From Aliiglaciecola sp. CAU 1673 (GTDB lineage Bacteria; Pseudomonadota; Gammaproteobacteria; Enterobacterales; Alteromonadaceae), in contig NZ_JARHUG010000004.1 in the NCBI RefSeq assembly GCF_029223185.1, positions 1-64,000 of the forward strand: a stretch of 64,000 nucleotides of DNA. The letters are read 5' to 3'. Position 1 is the stretch's first letter. Each line of letters begins with the position of its first letter. Both the position numbers and the translations under genes were made by a program. Shown piece by piece: positions 1 to 8,208 of this stretch. A model generated the notes under the pieces. That model was given only the letters and a program-made list of their open reading frames with translations. It was not told where the DNA came from and made no database searches.

Positions 1-344
1 AAGCGCTTAATGCGGTTCTGACTCAGCGTGGAGTGATGGATAACGTCTTCGGTCAGTCCCATCCCTAAGAACCAGCGATAGGCGACATTGACCTGGATTT
101 CCTTAATGAGTCGTCGTTCACTGGGGATGCCAAACAAGTAGCCGAGAAACAGGATTTTGAACAGACGCACCGGGTCAACCGCCGGACGCCCGTTATCTTG
201 GCAATACAAATGCGCTACCTTGTCGCGGATAAATTCAAAATCAATGGCTAGGTCAATCAGGCGAACCAAGTGGTCCTGCGGTACGAGCTGGTCAATGGCG
301 ACCATTTCTAGTTCATATTGTTGGGGGGTTTTGTCTCTAAGCAT
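1..344 (-). CDS. IS1182-family transposase, N-terminal part (cut by window edge)
   Basis: About 114 residues are visible from an ATG at 344. They match the DUF772-type N-terminal domain of IS1182/IS5-group transposases: an opening with a LVPQDHLVRLID segment, a RPAVDPVRLFKILFLGYLFG segment, then SERRLIKEIQVNVAYRWFLG. This region is thought to bind DNA before the DDE catalytic domain, which would lie beyond coordinate 1. The frame is open to the window edge, so no sign of decay is visible, but activity cannot be judged. Confidence in the family is high; the exact IS name is not assigned. Confidence 0.85.
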   Translation of the reverse strand, partial: MLRDKTPQQYELEMVAIDQLVPQDHLVRLIDLAIDFEFIRDKVAHLYCQDNGRPAVDPVRLFKILFLGYLFGIPSERRLIKEIQVNVAYRWFLGMGLTEDVIHHSTLSQNRIKR

Positions 345-379
345 GGTGAATCCATGTTGTTCACTATGCTCATTAGATC

Positions 380-407
380 AAAGGCCTGGATCTGCGTCCA
401 GGCCTTT
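380..407. repeat. 11-bp inverted repeat inside the IS end
   Basis: AAAGGCCTGGA (380-390) and TCCAGGCCTTT (397-407) pair perfectly around a 6-nt loop, between the element end and the transposase start. On the plus strand a T-run follows, so it could stop transcription leaving the IS. On the minus strand it would form in any transcript reading in from the DUF3466 gene and could limit transposase expression. Similar hairpins near IS ends are known to protect against read-through; that role here is inference. Confidence 0.55.
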
Positions 408-419
408 TTCAACAGTCTG

Positions 420-438
420 AGGGACGCTTAGCGTCCCT
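420..438 (-). terminator. Stop-codon hairpin of the DUF3466 gene, T-tract missing
   Basis: AGGGACGC and GCGTCCCT form an 8-bp stem whose 3-nt loop is the TAA stop codon itself. A Rho-independent terminator would continue with a T-run on the minus strand. Instead the sequence changes at once into the IS terminus, which suggests that the insertion removed or displaced the tail. Confidence 0.5.
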
Positions 439-2113
439 TTCTGTCTCTGAATAAGCCAAATAAAGTCAGTATTGTCAGCCAAGCCCAATGCAGGGTGCCG
501 GCCTTTCGTTCTGTCTTTGGCTCCTCAGCCGAACAATCCTCTGCCGTACCGCCCGGAATAGGCACCAGCTTCACTGCGACCACGGCATCTTCCATTACCT
601 GATTGCCGGCATCGTCCAGTACCGGTTGACCGGTGATATCCAACTGTGGGCGATTGATGGTAGCGGTTGCCGCAATCTCACCATTATCATTAATCCCATT
701 GGCCTGAACCAAGGTATAAGGCGTATCACAACTGACCAGATTGTTCAGATCCTGAAAACTAGCCTCATTATGATCATAAATAAAAGCATGACGACGACGC
801 ACAGTGTTTCCGATTACCGAATCTACTTCTCCATCACCTACGACCAGCCCATGATTGTTTATCGATCTGCCAACAGACGATGAGCCAGGGAAGAAATCAT
901 CGGGGAAAACCAAGGTTTGCTCATCAATGTCATAGACAAAGAATTTGGTGCGGGCGTAACCATTGACATACTTGCTGGCCTGGCCGGTGACGATATTCTG
1001 GTTGTTAACTGCAGTGGCTACACTGGCAAAGTACTCCTGGTCATCAATAAAGCCACTTACCTGCTCGTCTTTAAATACTGCGGCGAAGGTTACAATCTGA
1101 TTTTCATTACCGCGATATCTGTGGCTGGAGTAACCAACTGCCACCGCATTATCGTTCACATCCAGCGCTGCACTGGTGTAGCTTCGGGTATCATCACCGG
1201 CCGGTTCAAAGAGCAATCCAAACGTATGAGTGTCCAGCACACTACCCTGCGCATCCAATTCCCATAGGGTGGCTCTTGTTTTAAAACTTTCAACAATACC
1301 ACCAATATAGGAGTCAATTAACCCACTGATGCAAACCTCTTCGGGCCTATCCCCACGAGTTTCTTCATCTGCACAGGCCTCAACAGCAGCGGTCACATTC
1401 GCTCCAGGCTCGAGCGCACTTCGGCCTGCAACAATACGGTTGTCACTGATGCCATTAGCTTCAGAGTATCCACCGAGTTCGGTTGCAGCAGATGCTAAAG
1501 GCACAAAAATACCATCAATGTTGGCAAATCCACGTCTACCAAACTCTCGATAGACCATGGTCTGCTCGTCACCATCTTCATTGACATGCTCAATTTTTTT
1601 AAAGGGTGCGCTGGCAATACCCACCCTGTCACCATGCTGGTTCATCTTTTGCGTCTGTGTATCAACACTGCGGCTGAGATATCCCAGTTCCGTATCCACC
1701 ACATCAAAGGCCACCTCTTCTTCCAGCTCGCTGCCGGCACTTATGTAACTGCGATAGCGACCGATCTTTTGAAAAAATGGGTTTGAAATATTGTTATTGG
1801 AGCGCAGATAATCAAAAAGACGCTGTAAGTCAGTGGCAGAAATATCCCCATCTTTAACCGCATCAGGATCTTCCAGCAGATCAAGCAATGCCTGATTGTT
1901 TTCTAAGTCCAGCAAGGATAAGTCTATTTTGGGATTAAATGCATCTTCCAGGGTATAAGCCACCTGGCCATCACCACTAATATCCTTGGCAAAACTGTAT
2001 TGACCGGCCGTGGCACCTTCCAGCGTCATGATGCGATATTCAGCGGCGCCACTGTTGGCAGCCATCAGACAGAGGCTTAGGGCGGATAAGGAATATAGCC
2101 TTGTTCTTATCAT
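428..2113 (-). CDS. DUF3466 family secreted protein
   Basis: A 561-residue exported protein with a signal peptide at residues 1-23 (cleavage likely after NSGAA) and repeated segments of the type DVNDNAVAVGYS, NNHGLVVGDG and GINDNGEIAATA. Such repeats are typical of DUF3466 proteins of Vibrio, Shewanella and Alteromonas, whose function is unknown. Many relatives end in a GlyGly-CTERM signal for rhombosortase. Here the tail (about 538-561) keeps a hydrophobic helix and a basic end but lacks a clear GG motif. The gene follows uup by 16 nt and has a good ribosome site (AGGAAATCAA) before its ATG. In related genomes rmf and fabA often come next; here an insertion sequence does. Confidence 0.85.
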   Translation of the reverse strand: MIRTRLYSLSALSLCLMAANSGAAEYRIMTLEGATAGQYSFAKDISGDGQVAYTLEDAFNPKIDLSLLDLENNQALLDLLEDPDAVKDGDISATDLQRLFDYLRSNNNISNPFFQKIGRYRSYISAGSELEEEVAFDVVDTELGYLSRSVDTQTQKMNQHGDRVGIASAPFKKIEHVNEDGDEQTMVYREFGRRGFANIDGIFVPLASAATELGGYSEANGISDNRIVAGRSALEPGANVTAAVEACADEETRGDRPEEVCISGLIDSYIGGIVESFKTRATLWELDAQGSVLDTHTFGLLFEPAGDDTRSYTSAALDVNDNAVAVGYSSHRYRGNENQIVTFAAVFKDEQVSGFIDDQEYFASVATAVNNQNIVTGQASKYVNGYARTKFFVYDIDEQTLVFPDDFFPGSSSVGRSINNHGLVVGDGEVDSVIGNTVRRRHAFIYDHNEASFQDLNNLVSCDTPYTLVQANGINDNGEIAATATINRPQLDITGQPVLDDAGNQVMEDAVVAVKLVPIPGGTAEDCSAEEPKTERKAGTLHWAWLTILTLFGLFRDRKGR

Positions 2114-2129
2114 TTGATTTCCTGTTTTA

Positions 2130-4067
2130 CTACTCGGTCATGCTCTCCAGCTCATCCCATCTGGCGTAGGCCTTCTCCAGCTTGTGTTGAAGCTCGGCCA
2201 ATCGGTCCAGGGATTGCCGGGTATATTGGGCATCCTGTTTGAAAAATTCCGGATCGTTTATCTCTGATTGCAAAGCCTCAACGCTAAGCTCCAGTGCTTC
2301 GATTTCGGCGGGCAATTGCTCCAGTTCCAACTGCAGCTTGTATGATAACTTTTTCGTTTTATTACCAGAAGACTTTGTACTCTGCCCTTCTGACTTGGGC
2401 GTTTGACTCTGCAACGTCTCAATAGTTTCTGGCGCTTTAGATTTTTGTGACGAGGTCTGTGCTTTCTCTTGTTGCTCATACCATCGGGCGATGTCACTGT
2501 ATCCGCCGACAAATTCACGGATCTGACCATTTCCTTCAAAATACAGGCTGCTGGTCACCACATTATCGACAAATTCACGGTCGTGGCTAACCAGGATCAC
2601 CGTGCCAGGATATTGCTCCAAGGTCTCTTCCAGTAACTCCAGGGTTTCCACATCCAAATCGTTGGTAGGCTCATCGAGGATCAACAAATTACTGGGCTTG
2701 ATTAATAACTTGGCAAGCAACAAGCGGTTGCGCTCGCCACCAGACAGAGAGTGCACCGGCGCATTAACCCGATCGGGGGTAAACAAGTAGTCCTGCAGAT
2801 AACTCATCACATGGCGGGTGCGGCCATTAACGGTAATTTCCTTTTTCCCATCGGCAAGCGCATCCATCACCGAGGCGTCAGGATTCAAAGCCAAACGATG
2901 CTGATCGAAATAGGCAAGTTCCAGATTCGTTCCCTGGCGCACGGTACCAGCATCTGGAGTGATGTGTCCGAGCAGCAAGCGGATCAGGGTCGTTTTGCCA
3001 GAACCATTGGCACCGATGAGCGCTAGCTTATCGCCACGCATTACCACGAGATCAAGATGCTGCACCAACGGTTTGCCAGCAATGCTATAGCTTAGATCTG
3101 TAGCTTCAAAAACCAGCTTACCCGAGGCCTGGCCATCGGCAAGATTGACTTTGGCAGTGCCCTGACGATTGCGCCGTTGCGCATGCTCCTGTCGCAAGGC
3201 CTTCAGTGCCCTTACCCGTCCTTCGTTGCGCGTACGCCTGGCCTTAATGCCCTGACGAATCCAAGTCTCTTCTTCGCTTAGCTTTTTATCAAAAAGCGCA
3301 TTGTGAGCGGCTTCTACCTGCAAATCTTCTGCTTTCTTATGCAGATATTGGGCGTAATTGCCGGGATAGCTGGTCAGATTGCCACGATCAAGATCCAGAA
3401 TACGGGTTGCCATATTGCGGATAAAGGCGCGGTCGTGGCTAACGAAGACGATGGTACCCTTGAATTCCAGCAGGATCTTTTCCAACCAGCGGATAGTCTG
3501 CACATCCAGATGGTTAGTTGGTTCATCCAGCAGCAAAATGTCAGGCTCGGTCACCAACGCCCGGGCCAGTGCCGCTTTACGCCGCCAACCGCCGGATAGC
3601 GCAGACAAGGGTTGTTCGGCATCCAGTTCTAATTGTGCCAACACCTGTTCGATACGCTGTTCAAAACGCCAGGCATCCTGATGTTCAAGCTCAGATTGCA
3701 GTTTCTCCAGGCGTGCCAGTTGTTGTTCACTGGGATCTTTGGCCACGGTCTGAATTTGCTGGTGATAGGCTTTTAATAACTCGCCTGCCTCGGATAGACC
3801 TTCGGCCACGAAATCAAACACCTTGCTGCTATCCTGCATAGGTGGGTCCTGAGCCAAACGGGCAATTCGCACGCTGGCATCCATAATACGTTGACCGTCA
3901 TCCAGTTGCATTTCACCGGCAATCACACGAAGCAGAGTGGATTTTCCGCAGCCGTTGCGGCCGACCAAACACAGTCGCTCGTTGGGCTGGATAACCAGTT
4001 CTGCTTTATCCAGCAGATGATAAGTGCCAAAGGCTAATTGAGCGTTTTTTAATTGCAGCAAACTCAA
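2130..4067 (-). CDS. uup: ABC-F family ATPase Uup
   Basis: A 645-residue soluble protein with two ABC cassettes, no membrane segments, and a C-terminal coiled coil (about 570-645). The first Walker A (GRNGCGKST) is at 36-44, and an LSGGWRRK signature and LLLDEPTNHLD Walker B follow. The second cassette has GANGSGKTT, LSGGERNR and LILDEPTNDLD. E. coli Uup binds DNA and branched structures and affects precise transposon excision; ABC-F relatives act on the ribosome. The start is TTG, overlapping the TGA stop of the glutaredoxin gene, and the N-terminus (MSLLQLKNAQ) lines up with E. coli MSLI. This implies translational coupling in the rlmKL-glutaredoxin-uup chain. Confidence 0.95.
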   Translation of the reverse strand: MSLLQLKNAQLAFGTYHLLDKAELVIQPNERLCLVGRNGCGKSTLLRVIAGEMQLDDGQRIMDASVRIARLAQDPPMQDSSKVFDFVAEGLSEAGELLKAYHQQIQTVAKDPSEQQLARLEKLQSELEHQDAWRFEQRIEQVLAQLELDAEQPLSALSGGWRRKAALARALVTEPDILLLDEPTNHLDVQTIRWLEKILLEFKGTIVFVSHDRAFIRNMATRILDLDRGNLTSYPGNYAQYLHKKAEDLQVEAAHNALFDKKLSEEETWIRQGIKARRTRNEGRVRALKALRQEHAQRRNRQGTAKVNLADGQASGKLVFEATDLSYSIAGKPLVQHLDLVVMRGDKLALIGANGSGKTTLIRLLLGHITPDAGTVRQGTNLELAYFDQHRLALNPDASVMDALADGKKEITVNGRTRHVMSYLQDYLFTPDRVNAPVHSLSGGERNRLLLAKLLIKPSNLLILDEPTNDLDVETLELLEETLEQYPGTVILVSHDREFVDNVVTSSLYFEGNGQIREFVGGYSDIARWYEQQEKAQTSSQKSKAPETIETLQSQTPKSEGQSTKSSGNKTKKLSYKLQLELEQLPAEIEALELSVEALQSEINDPEFFKQDAQYTRQSLDRLAELQHKLEKAYARWDELESMTE

Positions 4068-4294
4068 GATAGAAACTCTTTCAATTGTGTTTCATTAAAG
4101 GGCCAGTTGAGCTCTCTGCCCTTTTCATCTCGAAGCACCGGAATGCTGGTGCGATATTTGGCATAAAGCGATTCGTCATCCACGATATCCAACTCGATGA
4201 TGGTGTGCGTGGGCGCGCAGGCTTTTACCAAAGCCAAAGCATCTTCACAAAGGTGACAACCGAGGGTGCCGTATAGGGTCAGGGCTTCATTCAT
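4064..4294 (-). CDS. Small glutaredoxin family protein (DUF836 type)
   Basis: A 76-residue thioredoxin-fold protein with a CHLC active site (C13, C16) near the N-terminus, a cis-proline segment (TSIPVLRD) and a C-terminal helix. It would reduce disulfides or mixed disulfides in the cytoplasm; the physiological substrate is not known. The start ATG overlaps the end of rlmKL by 8 nt and its stop overlaps the TTG start of uup. All three are therefore probably made from one message. The same gene order occurs in Vibrio and Shewanella, from general knowledge. Confidence 0.85.
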   Translation of the reverse strand: MNEALTLYGTLGCHLCEDALALVKACAPTHTIIELDIVDDESLYAKYRTSIPVLRDEKGRELNWPFNETQLKEFLS

Positions 4295-6389
4295 GAGTCA
4301 ACACAAAACAGTGATGGATTTTCGGATTACGTTTGAAATCTTCCGGCAGGGTCTTGGCGGAAATATTTTCCACTTTAAGGCCCAGATCGGCAATACCAGC
4401 GTCATCCAACTTAAAAGAGCGCAAGTTATTAGAGAAGATAATCTTGCCGCCGGGTTTCAAGCACCGATTTGCATCGCTTAACAGGGCGATATGGTCGCGC
4501 TGCACATCCCAGGTATTTTCCATGCGCTTGGAATTGGAGAAGCTGGGTGGATCGATAAAGATCAGGTCGTATTTCTGCTGATGTTCACGCAGCCATTCCA
4601 GGCAGTCGGCTTGGATAAAACGGTATTGGTACAGGTTACTCAAACCGTTTAAGGTAAAATTACGCTTGGCCCATTCCAAGTAGGTACGGGACATATCCAC
4701 CGTTGTTACTGAACGGGCACCACCGATAGCAGCATGCACCGACACCGAGCCTGTATAGGAGAACAGGTTAAGGACATCCAGCCCTTTACTGGAGCGTTGC
4801 ACCATCTGGCGGGTGATACGATGATCCAAAAACAAGCCGGTATCCAGGTAATCCCAAAGGTTTACATAAAACCTCGCACCATTTTCCCTAACCTGAATAA
4901 ACTCACCACGTTGTGCCATGCGCTCGTATTGGCCTTTACCTTTTTGCTGCTGGCGCACTTTCAGCACAATCTTGTCATGTACTACATTCAGCACTTGCGG
5001 CATCACAGACAGCGCATCCATCAAGCGCTTTTTGGCCTTGGCTTCGGGAATGTCTTTGGGTGGAGCATATTCCTGCACCACCACATAATCGCCATAGCGA
5101 TCCAAAGCCAGGTTATATTCCGGTAAATCGGCGTCATAAAGACGGTAGCAGTCGGTATCTTGCTGCTTAAGCCAACCTTTTAAGCGCGCCAGATTCTTAT
5201 TCAGGCGATTGGCAAAATCCTGGCCGGCCGGGGCACTGTCGCGGATTTCACAGTTCTTTTCGTCAAGAATGAAATTAACCAGCTGACAGGCCAAGGCACC
5301 ATTCATTAATTGATATTCTTTGCCCGCCATCAGCTTGAGCTGTTTGAGCAGATCGCGATTACTGGTCAGTAGTGACAGATGCCAATTGGCAAAATGGCGT
5401 TTCAGATGCTCACCAAAACGGCTAAATAACGGCAACAGCGCCGTCAATTCACCTAAACGCTCACCATAGGGCGGATTGCTGACCAGATAACCCGGCGCAC
5501 AATTAAGCTGCCAATCACAGGCATCGCCCTGGTTGAATTCGATTAAGTCAGCCACGCCGGCGGCATCGGCATTGTGTCTGGCGATATTGACCATCTTGGC
5601 GTCAATATCATTGGCAAAAATCGGAGCTTCGGGAGTTTTGATCGCGGCTTTAGCCGTTTCGACAAGCTGTTGCCAGAGACTTGGCTGATGTTTCTTCCAG
5701 CGGGAGAAGCCCCAGTTAGGACGCTTTAATCCCGGAGCCTGGTTAGAGGCCATCAGCGCCGCTTCAATGGCAATAGTGCCGGCACCGCACATGGGATCGG
5801 CCAAAGGTTTGTCCTTGTTTGCAGCCCAGCCACTTCGAATCAACATAGCAGCGGCGATATGCTCCTTTACCGGTGCTTCACCGGCCTTCGCCCGGTAGTG
5901 ACGCTGATGCAGGCTTTGGCCGCTAAGATCGATGAATATCCCTACCCGATCGCGCCATAAACGACATTGAATACGAATATCAGGTAACTCTTTACTGACA
6001 TCAGGGCGTTTTTCAAACAGCTCCATAAATTGGTCTACGACCGCATCTTTGACCTTTAAGGCCCCAAACTGACTGTTGTTGATGGCTTTACTGGTACCAA
6101 TAAAATCCACCACAAAGCGCTGTTCGACGGAGAAATGGCTGGTCCAGTTGACCGATGATGCGAGGCTATAAAGCGCCTCCGCATCTTTTACTTCGCCCTC
6201 TGCCAGTTGCAGTAGTACGCGGTTGGCCAATCTCGACCAAAGACAAAGCCGATAGGCATCCTCCAGCTCGCCATCAAAGATCACCTGACCAGGTTTGGTT
6301 TTGAGAGATAAATGGGGACAAATACCAGCGATTTCCTGCGCCAGCAGATCATCCAAACCTTTGGAAGTGGTGATTACAAACGAATACAT
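4287..6389 (-). CDS. rlmL: Bifunctional 23S rRNA methyltransferase RlmKL
   Basis: A 700-residue fusion enzyme. The N-terminal half has a THUMP RNA-binding domain (about 45-155) and an RlmL methyltransferase with an ADPMCGAGTIAIEAAL SAM motif and catalytic NPPY at 305-308, which makes m2G2445. The C-terminal half is RlmK, with LNLFSYTGSVSVHAA and IDPPSFSN (about 612-619), which makes m7G2069. Both act on domain V of 23S rRNA during 50S assembly. Length and domain order match E. coli RlmL (702 aa). It is the first gene of an operon with the glutaredoxin, uup and probably the DUF3466 gene. Confidence 0.96.
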   Translation of the reverse strand: MYSFVITTSKGLDDLLAQEIAGICPHLSLKTKPGQVIFDGELEDAYRLCLWSRLANRVLLQLAEGEVKDAEALYSLASSVNWTSHFSVEQRFVVDFIGTSKAINNSQFGALKVKDAVVDQFMELFEKRPDVSKELPDIRIQCRLWRDRVGIFIDLSGQSLHQRHYRAKAGEAPVKEHIAAAMLIRSGWAANKDKPLADPMCGAGTIAIEAALMASNQAPGLKRPNWGFSRWKKHQPSLWQQLVETAKAAIKTPEAPIFANDIDAKMVNIARHNADAAGVADLIEFNQGDACDWQLNCAPGYLVSNPPYGERLGELTALLPLFSRFGEHLKRHFANWHLSLLTSNRDLLKQLKLMAGKEYQLMNGALACQLVNFILDEKNCEIRDSAPAGQDFANRLNKNLARLKGWLKQQDTDCYRLYDADLPEYNLALDRYGDYVVVQEYAPPKDIPEAKAKKRLMDALSVMPQVLNVVHDKIVLKVRQQQKGKGQYERMAQRGEFIQVRENGARFYVNLWDYLDTGLFLDHRITRQMVQRSSKGLDVLNLFSYTGSVSVHAAIGGARSVTTVDMSRTYLEWAKRNFTLNGLSNLYQYRFIQADCLEWLREHQQKYDLIFIDPPSFSNSKRMENTWDVQRDHIALLSDANRCLKPGGKIIFSNNLRSFKLDDAGIADLGLKVENISAKTLPEDFKRNPKIHHCFVLTHE

Positions 6390-6478
6390 GGCGATGCCGC
6401 AAAATTTAAAGGCAGGGATTATAAGGGAAAAGCGTGATGTTGTGTGGATCTATTTCGCCGAAAACTGGCTTGGATAGT

Positions 6479-7000
6479 TCACGCCCGGCGGCGAAACTCG
6501 GTGGTTTGCACCGCACCTTGCAAGCAGTCACGCATGACTTTGATGGCTTCAAATTGCTTCAGGGATTTTCCTTCATCCAGAGGCAAGGATTCATCAAGTA
6601 GCATGCACAAACAGCTTTCGCCTTCTTGCAGCACCAGCACTTGTGCTGCGTGCAGATTGCTGGTCAGGGTCGCCACTCCGACTCCGCTCCCTGCCATGCC
6701 ACGTTGAAAAAACCAACTTTTGGGCATCAAGGGCTTGTGAAAACGCAATAAAGCGCAGGCGTTTAAGGCCGCCTGGGTTTTGAAAGCTGCAGTGAATTGC
6801 ACTTCGTCGTCCAGTAAAAATGCAGCTTGGGAGTAGTTCTGATGATCTTCCAGGTCAAAATCTTCGAATGCCATTGGCTGTCGTCCCAACTGTTTGGCAC
6901 CATAAGCCGACAGAAAGACCATCTCATCAGATAGTTGCATCGCCAGGCAAGCTTGCTGCTGGTCAAAATACCAACGCCATTGACTATCGGGACGCAACAT
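6479..7000 (-). CDS. zapC: Cell division protein ZapC
   Basis: A 173-residue cytoplasmic protein matching ZapC in the N-terminal WRWYFD segment, the LAMQLSDEMVFLSAYGAKQL segment and total length (E. coli 180 aa). ZapC binds FtsZ directly and promotes lateral association of protofilaments in the Z ring. It lies between pyrD and rlmKL, as in E. coli, where ycbX sits between zapC and rlmL but is absent here. An AAGGAA ribosome site precedes the ATG. Transcription may continue from pyrD, since only a weak hairpin separates the two genes. Confidence 0.9.
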   Translation of the reverse strand: MLRPDSQWRWYFDQQQACLAMQLSDEMVFLSAYGAKQLGRQPMAFEDFDLEDHQNYSQAAFLLDDEVQFTAAFKTQAALNACALLRFHKPLMPKSWFFQRGMAGSGVGVATLTSNLHAAQVLVLQEGESCLCMLLDESLPLDEGKSLKQFEAIKVMRDCLQGAVQTTEFRRRA

Positions 7001-7090
7001 GGAGTGAACTTCCTTTTTTATTTTTATTATTCATCGACACCACGCTATCAGCATGTATCTCTTTTTATTAATATTTTTTTGAAATAGCGA

Positions 7091-7115
7091 ATAAGGATCC
7101 AGAATCGATCCTTAT
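7091..7115 (-). terminator. Weak hairpin at the pyrD stop codon
   Basis: ATAAGGATC (7091-7099) and GATCCTTAT (7107-7115) form a 9-bp stem that includes the pyrD stop codon. No T-run follows directly on the minus strand, so it may be an RNA-end stabiliser or a leaky terminator before zapC. Confidence 0.35.
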
Positions 7116-8119
7116 AAGGCGCGTACGATCTCTTTTACCAGTCCTGGCCCCTGATAGATAAATGACGAGTAGATCTGCAGTAATGAGGCACCCGCTACCA
7201 GACGCGACTTAGCAGTCTCGGCTGAGTGAATACCGCCCACGCCGATAATGGGCATGGCGCCGCCTAATGCATGCTTCAAACGCACGACCACGTCTTGGCT
7301 CATTGTGGTCAATGGCTCACCGCTTAATCCACCGGCCTCTTCACCATGAGGCAAATCCTTCACGGCCTGACGGGACAGAGTGGTATTGGTGGCGATCACG
7401 CCATCCATCTTGGCCACGCTTAAAGAGCGGGCAATGCTGTCAATTTGTTGATCGTCCAGATCGGGCGCAATCTTCACCAACAGCGGTACATATTTCCCAT
7501 GGTTGTCGGCCAAGCGACTTTGCGCACTTTTAAGACCTGCCAATAGTTTATCCAGCGCTTCACCATATTGCAGGTTACGAAGGCCCGGGGTATTGGGCGA
7601 GGAAATATTCACCGTGACATAGCTGGCATGCTCATAGACCTTGTTCAGACAATGCAGGTAATCATCCAGCGCCTGCTCGTCCGGCGTATCTTTATTTTTG
7701 CCAATGTTGATACCCAATACGCCGTTGTAGCTGGCCTCTTTAACCCGCTCTACCAGATAGTCCACACCTTTATTGTTAAAGCCCATGCGGTTGATAATGG
7801 CATTGGCCTGTGGCAGACGGAAGAGTCGCGGCTTATCGTTGCCCGCCTGGGGTCTTGGGGTCACCGTCCCGACCTCAATAAAGCCAAAGCCCATAGCAGC
7901 AAAGGCATCGATACATTCGGCGTTTTTATCCAGCCCCGCGGCCAATCCCAGAGGGTTGCGAAAGGTCAGTCCCCAAAGCTCTACCGGCTTATCGGGCACA
8001 GACTGCGAATAGGCCAGTTTAAGCGGAGTGTGCTGGCTATGTTTGAGGAATCCCATGCTGAGATCATGAGCTTTCTCTGCATCCTGGCAAAAAAGCAACG
8101 GGCGGATCAATGAGTACAT
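7112..8119 (-). CDS. pyrD: Dihydroorotate dehydrogenase (quinone), class 2
   Basis: A 335-residue FMN enzyme that oxidises dihydroorotate to orotate at the inner membrane, passing electrons to quinone (pyrimidine synthesis). The N-terminal [20 protein letters not shown] helix is the membrane- and quinone-associating segment of class 2 enzymes. [15 protein letters not shown] and VGTVTPRPQ form the FMN site, and [11 protein letters not shown] carries the catalytic serine (S173/S174). Length matches E. coli PyrD (336 aa). The gene starts just downstream of the glutamate dehydrogenase terminator, so it has its own promoter; the ribosome site is weak. Confidence 0.97.
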   Translation of the reverse strand: MYSLIRPLLFCQDAEKAHDLSMGFLKHSQHTPLKLAYSQSVPDKPVELWGLTFRNPLGLAAGLDKNAECIDAFAAMGFGFIEVGTVTPRPQAGNDKPRLFRLPQANAIINRMGFNNKGVDYLVERVKEASYNGVLGINIGKNKDTPDEQALDDYLHCLNKVYEHASYVTVNISSPNTPGLRNLQYGEALDKLLAGLKSAQSRLADNHGKYVPLLVKIAPDLDDQQIDSIARSLSVAKMDGVIATNTTLSRQAVKDLPHGEEAGGLSGEPLTTMSQDVVVRLKHALGGAMPIIGVGGIHSAETAKSRLVAGASLLQIYSSFIYQGPGLVKEIVRAL

Positions 8120-8150
8120 GTAATTGGCTTCATTTTTGAACGTTAAGATT

Positions 8151-8176
8151 AAAAAGCCCCGGCTAGGCCGGGGCTT
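8151..8176 (-). terminator. Terminator of the glutamate dehydrogenase gene
   Basis: A GC-rich 10-bp stem, AAGCCCCGGC (8154-8163) with GCCGGGGCTT (8167-8176), loop TAG, followed on the minus strand by a T-run. It lies between the stop at 8209 and the pyrD start. Confidence 0.9.
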
Positions 8177-8208
8177 GAATTATAAAGGATTTTTTATCCT
8201 TGTGGCTA

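Larger units (their letters stand above)
1..420 (-). mobile_element. IS1182-type insertion sequence, one end only
   Basis: The stretch holds the 5' part of a transposase gene and one putative element end; the rest lies outside the window. On the minus strand the end reads CAGACTGTTGAAAAA (about 405-419), the kind of terminus common in this IS group, followed by an 11-bp hairpin and then the transposase start. The boundary at about 420 is inferred, since the other end and the target duplication cannot be seen. The element sits directly against the stop-codon hairpin of the DUF3466 gene and points the same way. Confidence 0.7.
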
